NCBI GenBank assembly: GCA_913061385.1
Contig: CAJXTM010000040.1
Location: forward strand, 1-11,681
Direction of reading: 5' to 3'
Length of the DNA stretch: 11,681 nt
DNA from: an uncultured Rhodopirellula sp.
GTDB taxonomy: Bacteria; Planctomycetota; Planctomycetia; Pirellulales; Pirellulaceae
The notes beneath the pieces are model-generated. The model was not told where the DNA came from and searched no databases. It saw only the letters and a program-made list of their open reading frames with translations. Shown here one piece after another: positions 1-6,314 of this stretch. The first letter of the stretch is position 1. Every line of letters starts with the position of its first letter. Both the position numbers and the translations under genes were made by a program.

Positions 1-49
1 ACGAGATCAGCCTCGGTCTCGTGGGCTCGGAGATGTGTATAAGAGACAG
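1..49 (+). other. Nextera adapter contamination, left end
   Basis: This is not genomic DNA. Bases 1-7 (ACGAGAT) match the end of the P7 flow-cell oligo, 8-15 (CAGCCTCG) are an i7 index, 16-30 (GTCTCGTGGGCTCGG) are the Nextera read-2 adapter, and 31-49 (AGATGTGTATAAGAGACAG) are the 19-base Tn5 mosaic end. Genuine sequence starts at about base 50. Read in frame with the sulfatase that follows, the adapter gives the false N-terminus MGSEMCIRDR, a common database artefact; a second frame gives MYKRQ. Neither peptide is biological. Confidence 0.98.
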
Positions 50-50
50 G

Positions 51-530
51 AAAGGTACTTCGTGGGAGGGCGGCTATCGTGTGCCGGCAATATTTCATTG
101 GCCCGGGAAAATCAAACCAGGAATCATTCATGGAATGGCGGCGAACCTCGATCTGCACTCAACATTCATCAGACTTGCAGCAAACCAACAACCTGGCCCA
201 ATGCTTGCCTCGCAACAAGGATACATTTCACGCGATCTGACCGATACGCTGCTGAGGTCCAAACCGAGTCCACGCAAAAGGTGGTACTACAACAGTGGAG
301 GCGCCATCGCTTTCCGGTCTGGCTCATTCAAAATACATCTCAGTACAAAAGATCGATCCTCCCATCCTGACACGCGTGCTCGCGAACCTCTGGTCCAGCA
401 TCAGAATCCGCTTTTGTTTGATTTGGAAAACGATGTCAGTGAATCGAATGATTTGTCAGATCGTGAGCCTGAAAAGGTTTTGCAGATGCAAAAAGAGATG
501 CAAGCGTTCCTTGCTACCGAGTCCAAATGA
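51..530 (+). CDS. Sulfatase, C-terminal fragment (5' truncated)
   Basis: This is the last 159 codons of a type I (formylglycine-dependent) sulfatase, open at the left because the contig ends in adapter. The fragment opens with KGTSWEGGYRVP, the conserved block just before the C-terminal subdomain. Its Lys (codon 51-53) is the active-site lysine equivalent to K375 of Pseudomonas arylsulfatase. It is followed by W-P-G-K-I and by the usual C-terminal pattern ending in LLFDLENDVSESNDL, where sulfatases carry a tail of the type LYNLxxDPxE. The catalytic Cys, the metal ligands and the signal peptide lie off the contig. Such enzymes hydrolyse sulfate esters, usually in the periplasm or outside the cell; the substrate cannot be told. 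The gene converges on the metallophosphoesterase with 10 bases between stop codons. The TGA stop is at 528-530. Family assignment is firm, specificity unknown. Confidence 0.93.
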   Translation, partial: KGTSWEGGYRVPAIFHWPGKIKPGIIHGMAANLDLHSTFIRLAANQQPGPMLASQQGYISRDLTDTLLRSKPSPRKRWYYNSGGAIAFRSGSFKIHLSTKDRSSHPDTRAREPLVQHQNPLLFDLENDVSESNDLSDREPEKVLQMQKEMQAFLATESK

Positions 531-543
531 GTCAGGCGACTCA
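528..543. terminator. Small hairpin joining two convergent stop codons
   Basis: TGAGTC (528-533) and GACTCA (538-543) form a perfect 6-bp inverted repeat around the 4-base loop AGGC. The first three bases of the left arm are the TGA stop of the plus-strand sulfatase. The last three of the right arm are the TGA stop, read on the minus strand, of the metallophosphoesterase. It sits where a bidirectional terminator would be expected. There is no T-tract on either side, so strong intrinsic termination is doubtful and it may be chance. Confidence 0.35.
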
Positions 544-1485
544 GGTGTTGCTCCAATGGAGGCGTTTTTCTATGCCGTTCCACGGGTGCCCTTCGTCTGT
601 GGTGTGGGTTGTCAGTGCAGCACCAGTTCCATCCAATCGGATGGATGTCCAACCGGTAGTTGATGTGTTTGGATCTGCGACGTAGGAAGTCGCTAAGGTG
701 TTGATGATGTGGATGCCACGGTGTTTCGCAAATCCCCGGTCGTGGATGTGTCCGTGGATATACGCTTTGACATGCCGCCGTTTTGTCAGGACATCCCAAA
801 GCTTTTGTGAGTCGATCAGCCCACCGGGAAAGTGCAACGGATCGCCACCAAGCCGTGGATTGTGGTGGGCCACAATGATAGCAGGCTTTTCTGCATGTTC
901 GTCCAAAGTCTTTGCAAGCCAATTCATTTGTTGGCTGCCCACGGTACCTTGGGTAACCATCGTTTCTTTTAGTGAATCCAGTAAAAAGAAATTTGCATGC
1001 CGGGTTTTTACTACGGAGACATGCAATGATTTCAGCGGCGAATTCACTGTGCGCTGGTTTTTCAATACCTCGTAAAACATTTCGCGATTATCGTGATTGC
1101 CGAGAGTCAGGTGTGTTTCGATCTCTGCATCACGAAGCGGTTGGGCCAGACGCGAAAAATGCTCGTAGTCTCCCGGTTGCCCATCTTTCAGGGCTAGGTC
1201 CCCGTTGATCAGGACGCAGGCAGGTTTTGATGTTTGCTGGGTCAGTTTCTCGACAATCAATCGTAGATTGGACGGAACGGCTGAGTCAGGAGGATGTCTT
1301 TCGCCGATGTGAGTGTCGTTCAAAACCACGACAAGGTCATTGTTGATCTGTTTTGATTTCTGTTCACCCGATGGGTCGGCGTCAGCATTGTCGGCTGCGC
1401 GGCTAACGGACGAGCTGAGGCCAATTGCACCACCCGCAATTTTTAAGAAACGTCGTCGTTCTGGATTCGTTAGGTGAATGGGCAT
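541..1485 (-). CDS. Tat-exported calcineurin-like metallophosphoesterase
   Basis: A 314-residue protein of the dinuclear-metal phosphoesterase superfamily (PF00149, similar in size to CpdA-type class III phosphodiesterases). The motifs appear in order: D57-T-H59, G95-D96, G129-N-H-D132, H207-H208 and G245-H-I-H248. All metal-ligand blocks are present, so it should be catalytically competent; the phospho-substrate cannot be read from the sequence. The N-terminus has R10-R-R-F-L-K15, a Tat motif, then a short weakly hydrophobic stretch and a likely cleavage site near SRA-A (28-31), which points to folded export. The start is ATG at 1483-1485, chosen because it precedes the Tat motif closely; I see no clear Shine-Dalgarno. 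It lies 119 bases downstream of the oxidoreductase on the same strand, with an inverted repeat in the gap, so it may have separate expression. Export suggests phosphate release or nucleotide turnover outside the cytoplasm (inference). Confidence 0.92.
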   Translation of the reverse strand: MPIHLTNPERRRFLKIAGGAIGLSSSVSRAADNADADPSGEQKSKQINNDLVVVLNDTHIGERHPPDSAVPSNLRLIVEKLTQQTSKPACVLINGDLALKDGQPGDYEHFSRLAQPLRDAEIETHLTLGNHDNREMFYEVLKNQRTVNSPLKSLHVSVVKTRHANFFLLDSLKETMVTQGTVGSQQMNWLAKTLDEHAEKPAIIVAHHNPRLGGDPLHFPGGLIDSQKLWDVLTKRRHVKAYIHGHIHDRGFAKHRGIHIINTLATSYVADPNTSTTGWTSIRLDGTGAALTTHTTDEGHPWNGIEKRLHWSNT

Positions 1486-1514
1486 AGGGTTTCGTAGTGG
1501 CTTTGCGGTTGGAT

Positions 1515-1562
1515 CAGAAAGTTAAATGTCAAAGCACAACTCGAGTTTAGTCCAACTTTCTG
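1515..1562. terminator. 9-bp inverted repeat with nested palindrome
   Basis: CAGAAAGTT (1515-1523) and AACTTTCTG (1554-1562) pair perfectly across a 30-base spacer. Inside the spacer, AACTCGAGTT (1538-1547) is a perfect 10-base palindrome. The element starts 43 bases downstream of the oxidoreductase stop and ends 29 bases before the metallophosphoesterase start (minus-strand sense). It could be a terminator or processing hairpin separating the two genes, or an operator for the downstream one. It lacks a following U-tract. Confidence 0.4.
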
Positions 1563-1604
1563 TTAGCGCGTCGCCACCAAGCCGGATCTGCTTTCTCGGC
1601 CATC

Positions 1605-2948
1605 TCAGACCCAAGTGGGTTCCCAATTCTTGCGGTAACGCTTGGTGATCCATTTTTGTGCGTCAGAGTGATTGGTGATTTTGAGTTCTTCTGCGTTCCA
1701 TTTCAGTTCCTCGCCCGGGTACCGGATGCCGATCGTTCCCAGCAGTACCGTCTCAGTCAGCGGGCCGGCGTAAGCGAAGTGTGAGGTCGTCTTTCCTTTT
1801 CCTACGCAAGCATCAGCCCATTGGGTGTAATGATCTACACCTTCGATGACCGGCAGTTGGTCGGCCGGAAATGTTTCCTCTGGAAAGAGTTTGGGCATCG
1901 CAACGTGCGGGATGACAAGCGTACCTTTCTCGCCGATGAGGACTGATCCGGCGCCCGGTAATTTGTAATCGGAGGGCACATCACTGAGGATTTCTCGTGG
2001 CGGTGTTGCGCCAGCTGCGTCATACCAGGTGACGGGTAGGGTTGGGCCTGCAGTGTATTCGGTGCCGGGGAATTCATAATGCACGGTAGACCGATCCGTC
2101 CATGATTCTGGATACAGTTTAGGCGCTTGCACTGTAAGTTTCGTAGGAGAGGTGAGCTTAAGCGATTTGAATACCGGGTCCAGAATGTGGCACCCAAAGT
2201 CTCCGAGTTGCCCTGTCCCATAGGCTTGCCACCCTCTCCAGTTGAATGGATGGTACATGCCAATCTTGTAAGGTCTGTCTGCTGCGACACCTTGCCAAAG
2301 ATCCCAGCGTACGTTTGCCGGAACAGTGTCACTTCCAGGTGGGCGTGGGATGTGTCTCGGCCAACGGGGAGTGCCGCCTTGCCACGAGTGAACCTCTTTG
2401 ACTTTCCCGATCAACCCAGCGTGGACCATGTGAACAGCAGTCCGATAGGCCGAGTGTGACTGGATCTGATTGCACATCTGAGTCACAACGCCGAATTTTT
2501 CTGCCGCCAATTGCATCTGCCGTGCTTCATGGACTGTGTGTGTCAGTGGTTTTTGGCAGAACACATGCTTGCCAGCCTGCATGGCGGCCAACGATATAGG
2601 AGCATGCATGAAATCGGGTGTTGAAACGATGATCCCCTCAAAGTTTCCGGCGTCCCCCAGCAGTTTGCGCCAGTCCTCATATTGATGCGCGGATGAGTAT
2701 TTTGTTGCTGCTTGGCCAAGGTGTTTTTCTGAACTATCGATGTCACAGATGGCAACAACGTCGACATCTGGACTCGCTGCTACCCCATTCAAGTCGCTCC
2801 AGCCTTTTCCGCCGACGCCAACAGCTGCGATACCCAAGCGACGATTAGCACCGTATACCCTCGAGTACTCAAGGGCATTAAGGCTGATAGCGCTGCCACC
2901 AAGTGTGGCGGATTTCAAAAATGAGCGACGGCAGGATTGACTCGGCAT
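1605..2948 (-). CDS. Tat-exported Gfo/Idh/MocA family oxidoreductase
   Basis: A 447-residue NAD(P)-dependent oxidoreductase of the glucose-fructose oxidoreductase/inositol dehydrogenase/MocA family. The N-terminus carries a textbook Tat motif, R7-R-S-F-L-K12. The Rossmann fold begins near 38 with V-G44-V-G46-G-K-G49, and C-D69-I-D71 ends beta-2, where cofactor choice is set. S109-T-P-D-F-M-H115 and Q132-K133-P134 follow. The usual EKP motif is QKP here; the Lys is kept, and I recall this variant from other planctomycete members. The C-terminal substrate-binding domain runs from about 165 to the end. A longer reading from TTG 3014 is possible, but ATG 2946-2948 is preferred: GGGAAG lies about five bases upstream and the Tat motif is then at the N-terminus. 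It probably acts on a sugar or polyol outside the cytoplasm, with bound cofactor as in Gfo (inference). It lies 333 bases after the sulfatase. Confidence 0.93.
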   Translation of the reverse strand: MPSQSCRRSFLKSATLGGSAISLNALEYSRVYGANRRLGIAAVGVGGKGWSDLNGVAASPDVDVVAICDIDSSEKHLGQAATKYSSAHQYEDWRKLLGDAGNFEGIIVSTPDFMHAPISLAAMQAGKHVFCQKPLTHTVHEARQMQLAAEKFGVVTQMCNQIQSHSAYRTAVHMVHAGLIGKVKEVHSWQGGTPRWPRHIPRPPGSDTVPANVRWDLWQGVAADRPYKIGMYHPFNWRGWQAYGTGQLGDFGCHILDPVFKSLKLTSPTKLTVQAPKLYPESWTDRSTVHYEFPGTEYTAGPTLPVTWYDAAGATPPREILSDVPSDYKLPGAGSVLIGEKGTLVIPHVAMPKLFPEETFPADQLPVIEGVDHYTQWADACVGKGKTTSHFAYAGPLTETVLLGTIGIRYPGEELKWNAEELKITNHSDAQKWITKRYRKNWEPTWV

Positions 2949-3281
2949 CTTTTCTTCCCGGTTCGAGGCTGGTGGAGCGTGTGTGGTTCGCAAAAAAATG
3001 AGCGAATTCGGCAAATCAAGCGATTACGTGGCTTGGCAATTACATGGCCAGGTGGGGTTTGCACATTGCGATGGCGAAGCGGCCCATGTTTCTCAGCCAT
3101 CATTGTAATGCAAGGTGCATCACGCAGGGCTTTGCCTTCGCAAACTTGTTTGGCATATCTCAGAAGCTGGTGGTGCGATAAATGCGGGCAGGAGGCATGC
3201 CTCGGGAAATCTGTTGCTGCCCATTCACTGTGGCACCTTCACACTCTCGTGATGTATCTTGCGAGTGAATTGTTTGGGGCA
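2949..3281. other. Intergenic region, no gene seen
   Basis: This is the gap between the sulfatase stop and the oxidoreductase start. I see no convincing coding sequence on either strand. It holds a perfect 12-base palindrome, GAGGCATGCCTC (3192-3203), about 245 bases upstream of the oxidoreductase start, and a hairpin just after the sulfatase (3238-3269). The length, larger than the other gaps in the run below 9 kb, would allow a separate promoter for the oxidoreductase, but I cannot point to a convincing -35/-10 pair. Confidence 0.5.
3238..3269 (-). terminator. Possible hairpin after the sulfatase stop
   Basis: TTCAC-TC (3238-3246, with a two-base AC bulge) can pair with GAGTGAA (3263-3269) around a 16-base loop. 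It begins 12 bases downstream of the TAA stop of the minus-strand sulfatase. No U-tract follows, so it is at best a weak terminator or an RNA-stabilising stem. Confidence 0.22.
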
Positions 3282-4823
3282 TTATTGAGGCGTCGAGAAT
3301 TCTGGCAGTTGGTCTACCATTCCCGCATCGGTACGTCGCAATTCAGCGAGTGTTGCGGCACGCATGGCCCTTAGCTTTTCAAGATGTGCTGGATCCAGAG
3401 CCAAGTTAGTCAATTCTTCCGGATCAGTTTCCAGATTGTAAAGTTCTTCGACTTCGCCCTCCACGAGCGTCCGAATGTACTTGTGGCGGCCATCAAGCAG
3501 CGAAATCCACCAAGGCACTTTGGCTGTCTTGTATAGCACATCGGGGTCGGTCGGAATGACGTCTGTGTCGCTTCCATATTTCTCGCCAGTGAGTGCTGTC
3601 AGGACAGGGTGTGGCCAATCAACGGTCGGGTTTTTCAACAGCGGCGTCAAGTCGTGGCCGTGCATCTTCCATGGCAGAGAAAGGTCGGCAAATGCAAAGA
3701 AAGTGGGCGGCAGATCGGTCCCACCCACGGGACGAGAGCAGACTTTACCTTGCGGGATGCGGCCGGGAAAACTCATGATCAGTGGGCCGCGAATGTTGGC
3801 ATCGTAGGGAGCGATCTTTTGTTGAAACCCATTCTGGCCCCATGCAATCCCTTGGTCAGCGGCAAATACAATCAGCGTGTTCTTCGCTTGCCCAGAGTCT
3901 TCCAATGCTTTTCGAAGTTGACCTACCGCATCATCGATCGCAAGTACTCCCTGGTGATACTGTCGGACCCAGTTTTGCAGGGTGTTCCCATGGAGTGGTG
4001 CATTCACGACCGTTCTCTGTTTAACACCAGATTCGAGTTCGGCTTGCCCGTTCTTGTTAGGAACCCAACGATTTCTGTTGCGAACGTATTCGGGTTTCCC
4101 GAGGCGTGATTCACCGGGGTAAATGTTGGTAGGTTCCGGGACGGTCGCATTCGGGTAAGCCGTTTGGTGACGTTCCGCAGGTGTGAAGGGACCGTGGACA
4201 GCACCGAAGCACAGCCAGAGGTACCAAGGCTGATCGTTTTGGCGATGTTTTCCACGAATGAAGTCTTCAGCCCGGTCCGTGTACCAGTCGGTTGTGTATC
4301 CGGACATGCGTTTCACTACCCCATCGATTTCGACAATCTGATCGTCGTAGTAGTGGCCCGCATTCTTCGGGTACTTGGGCCGACTCCAGACAATCTGGTG
4401 ATCCCAGTCGCGACCGTATCCACTGTCGATACCGGTGTGCCATTTTCCAATCTGTGCGGTTGAATATCCATTTTCGCGAAATACTCGTGGCCAAAACGGG
4501 CACTTTTCAGGATCATAAACGCTGCCAGGGTATTCACCTTGCATGCGCATCGACTCAACACCGTATTGATGATGCCCCGTCAGCATGGTTGCCCGTGATG
4601 GCATGCACCATGTGCCGACGTAGGTGTGTGTGAATCGTACACCCTGTGCGGCCAACGCATCGATGTTGGGTGTTTTGACCCAGGGATAGGCCTCGGGGTA
4701 ACAACTGACAGTGCGATACGATTGGTCATCGGTAAAGATGAACAGAATGTTGGGACGTTCCGCTGCTGACACGAGTTGGCATGTGTACAGAATCAGAAAA
4801 ACGAAAATGCTGGTGCGTGCCAT
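3282..4823 (-). CDS. Secreted type I sulfatase, near-canonical active site
   Basis: A 513-residue sulfatase. Residues 1-20 form a Sec signal peptide (hydrophobic 5-14, cleavage near VSA-A). Metal ligands D32-D33 are followed by C73-M-P-S-R77, the sequence recognised for conversion of Cys to formylglycine, with the typical tail ATMLTGH. G126-K127-W-H129 and H210 supply catalytic residues; D323-Q324 is the second metal pair and K336 the likely second lysine. By comparison with Pseudomonas arylsulfatase, the only change is Asn to Gln at position 324. The C-terminal subdomain ends in ELYNLETDPEELTNL, the usual sulfatase tail. The start is ATG 4821-4823 because it places the signal peptide at the N-terminus; a TTG ten codons upstream is possible. 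The enzyme should hydrolyse a sulfate ester, probably on polysaccharide, outside the cytoplasm; substrate unknown. It follows DUF1552 by 110 bases. Confidence 0.94.
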   Translation of the reverse strand: MARTSIFVFLILYTCQLVSAAERPNILFIFTDDQSYRTVSCYPEAYPWVKTPNIDALAAQGVRFTHTYVGTWCMPSRATMLTGHHQYGVESMRMQGEYPGSVYDPEKCPFWPRVFRENGYSTAQIGKWHTGIDSGYGRDWDHQIVWSRPKYPKNAGHYYDDQIVEIDGVVKRMSGYTTDWYTDRAEDFIRGKHRQNDQPWYLWLCFGAVHGPFTPAERHQTAYPNATVPEPTNIYPGESRLGKPEYVRNRNRWVPNKNGQAELESGVKQRTVVNAPLHGNTLQNWVRQYHQGVLAIDDAVGQLRKALEDSGQAKNTLIVFAADQGIAWGQNGFQQKIAPYDANIRGPLIMSFPGRIPQGKVCSRPVGGTDLPPTFFAFADLSLPWKMHGHDLTPLLKNPTVDWPHPVLTALTGEKYGSDTDVIPTDPDVLYKTAKVPWWISLLDGRHKYIRTLVEGEVEELYNLETDPEELTNLALDPAHLEKLRAMRAATLAELRRTDAGMVDQLPEFSTPQ

Positions 4824-4874
4824 GATGGGTTGTTTATTTGGAAGGTGCTGCAAGAGGCTGCCGCTGTTGTCTGC

Positions 4875-4908
4875 TGAGTCCTGTCGAATGGCTGAAGTAC
4901 GCGACTCA
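4875..4908. repeat. Inverted repeat in the DUF1552-sulfatase gap
   Basis: TGAGTC (4875-4880) and GACTCA (4903-4908) form a 6-bp inverted repeat with a 22-base spacer. The arms are identical to those of the hairpin at 528-543. It lies between the DUF1552 stop and the sulfatase start. It may be a weak regulatory or RNA-structure element, but 6-bp arms at this distance are easily found by chance. Confidence 0.2.
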
Positions 4909-4933
4909 AAACGTAGGCATCAATGATCCTTCA

Positions 4934-6241
4934 TTAAGCAAGGACTTCCGTGATGTCGCTGGTGCTGTCGCTGAAGCTTGTGGTGGGAGATGCCAGTTGG
5001 TTCGCGATCGTTAGGAACAGGTTCGACAAGGGAATGTTATCTTCGTAGTGAAGATGTGATCCGTGTTGGAACCCCATGTTCTTGCCTCCGCTGAGGATGA
5101 TGGGATAGTTGGTCGCTTGGTGGGTCTTGCTTGTAGCACAACCATAGAAGCAGAGCGTGTTGTCCAACAGTGTTCCGTCGTCTTCCTGAATGGAGTCTAG
5201 CTTTTTAATGAAGTTGGAATGCATTTCGTTCAGGAAAGTGATGTACTTGGCCACATCCGAGTAGTTTTTCTTTTCATGAGACAGTTTGTGTGATGAGTGA
5301 GCCAACCCGATCGCGGACGGGAATCTGTCGGTCTGTCCTGCTTCTTCGCAAGCGGTTTGAAATGTTGCGACTCGAGTCGAATCTGTCTGAAATGCAAGTG
5401 CCATCAGGTCGTACATAACCGTCAGGTACTCTTGAGGGCTGGTTAGGTTTGCATCAAGTGCCATTCCGTCGCGGTTAATATCCGGCTTGGGCGTATTCTG
5501 CCAGCGTTTGGATCGTTCGGTCATCCGTTCAACTTCTCGGACCGAACTGAGGTACTCATCCATTTTTCTTCGGTCATTAGCGCCAAGACGCTGGTTCAGG
5601 TCCTGAGCCTCATTGAGCACTTCATCGATGATACTGCCACGGCTCGCCAAAGCGTTTTCCTCGGATTGGGTAACCTCACCGAACATGCGGCGAAAAATTT
5701 CGGCTGGCTTGTTTTGTGCGGGAATGGGACGACCGCTTCGATCAAATGACAAAGTTGAGGAACGATAAGGACGATTGACACCACCCATGGATGACATCAC
5801 CAGCGATTGAAAGCGAGTGTCTCTTCCAAGTTGCTGAGCCAAGTGTTGATCAATTGAAACGGACTGCTTGTCGTAGGTCTTAAGGATATTTGCCCCCGTC
5901 AAGAAGTAGTCTGCGCCTTTGTGAGCGGAGGTGCGCCGCATGGATGGATGCGAAAGGCCTGACAGAAATGTAATTTTGTCTCGCAGCGGCATGATGCTTT
6001 GATGCATCTGAGGAGGGACATAATCTTTCCCTTCACCCAAGGGGAACCAGCCATGTTCCATTCGATCAGAGGCATCATTCGATGGCATCGGGACACCATA
6101 CGCAAAGTAACCAGCGAAGAACCGCTGCTTGGGACGCTCGGTCCTATCTTGCGCCATCCCTTCCAGCCATGGCAGACTCAGGCAGACGCCAGTGGATTTT
6201 AATGCCATTCGTCGGTTGAGATGCCAGGATTTGCGTTTCAC
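4934..6241 (-). CDS. DUF1552 family exported protein
   Basis: A 435-residue member of DUF1552 (PF07586), a family abundant in Planctomycetes, Verrucomicrobia and Myxobacteria and with no established activity. It is recognised by the N-terminal signature S-W-H-L-N-R-R (5-11) followed by S-L-P-W-L-E-G-M (22-29), by L-S-G-L-S-H in the first third, and by its usual pairing with a DUF1592-type cytochrome protein, here directly upstream. R10-R-M-A-L-K15 followed by a hydrophobic stretch resembles a Tat signal, so export is likely. The start is taken as GTG 6239-6241. The first ATG (6206-6208) would remove the conserved SWHL-RR region, so a non-ATG start appears forced. Length is normal for the family. 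The gap to the upstream gene is 69 bases, which fits co-transcription and a joint function. Possible substrates are unknown; I do not assign a reaction. Confidence 0.9.
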   Translation of the reverse strand: MKRKSWHLNRRMALKSTGVCLSLPWLEGMAQDRTERPKQRFFAGYFAYGVPMPSNDASDRMEHGWFPLGEGKDYVPPQMHQSIMPLRDKITFLSGLSHPSMRRTSAHKGADYFLTGANILKTYDKQSVSIDQHLAQQLGRDTRFQSLVMSSMGGVNRPYRSSTLSFDRSGRPIPAQNKPAEIFRRMFGEVTQSEENALASRGSIIDEVLNEAQDLNQRLGANDRRKMDEYLSSVREVERMTERSKRWQNTPKPDINRDGMALDANLTSPQEYLTVMYDLMALAFQTDSTRVATFQTACEEAGQTDRFPSAIGLAHSSHKLSHEKKNYSDVAKYITFLNEMHSNFIKKLDSIQEDDGTLLDNTLCFYGCATSKTHQATNYPIILSGGKNMGFQHGSHLHYEDNIPLSNLFLTIANQLASPTTSFSDSTSDITEVLA

Positions 6242-6290
6242 GATGCGTTCGCTTGGGTTACTTGTTCTAAATCTGTGTGCTAGTGATTCG

Positions 6291-6314
6291 GTGAAGTGAT
6301 TGAGTTGACTTCAC
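6291..6314 (-). repeat. 7-bp hairpin over the PSCyt stop codon
   Basis: GTGAAGT (6291-6297) and ACTTCAC (6308-6314) pair perfectly around a 10-base loop. The arm at 6308-6314 contains the TGA stop of the PSCyt gene (6311-6313, minus strand). The other arm lies about 50 bases before the DUF1552 start. It could slow ribosomes, protect the mRNA or cause partial termination between the paired genes. There is no U-tract. Confidence 0.3.

Noticed and set aside
21..50. ATG start and N-terminus for the left sulfatase
   Set aside because: The bases are sequencing adapter, and the peptide MGSEMCIRDR is a known read-through artefact.
1527..1532. Perfect minus-strand TTGACA as a -35 box for the metallophosphoesterase
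   Set aside because: No acceptable -10 hexamer lies 16-18 bases downstream; the match is likely chance within the inverted repeat.
2949..3014. Longer oxidoreductase starting at TTG 3014
   Set aside because: It would bury the Tat motif 28 residues in; ATG 2948 has a GGGAAG element at proper spacing.
2937..3374. Plus-strand 145-codon reading frame across the 2949-3281 gap
   Set aside because: It has a non-ATG start, overlaps the ends of two certain genes on the other strand, and shows no domain-like composition.
4824..4853. Longer sulfatase starting at TTG 4853
   Set aside because: The signal peptide begins cleanly at ATG 4823 and the extra ten residues add nothing recognisable.
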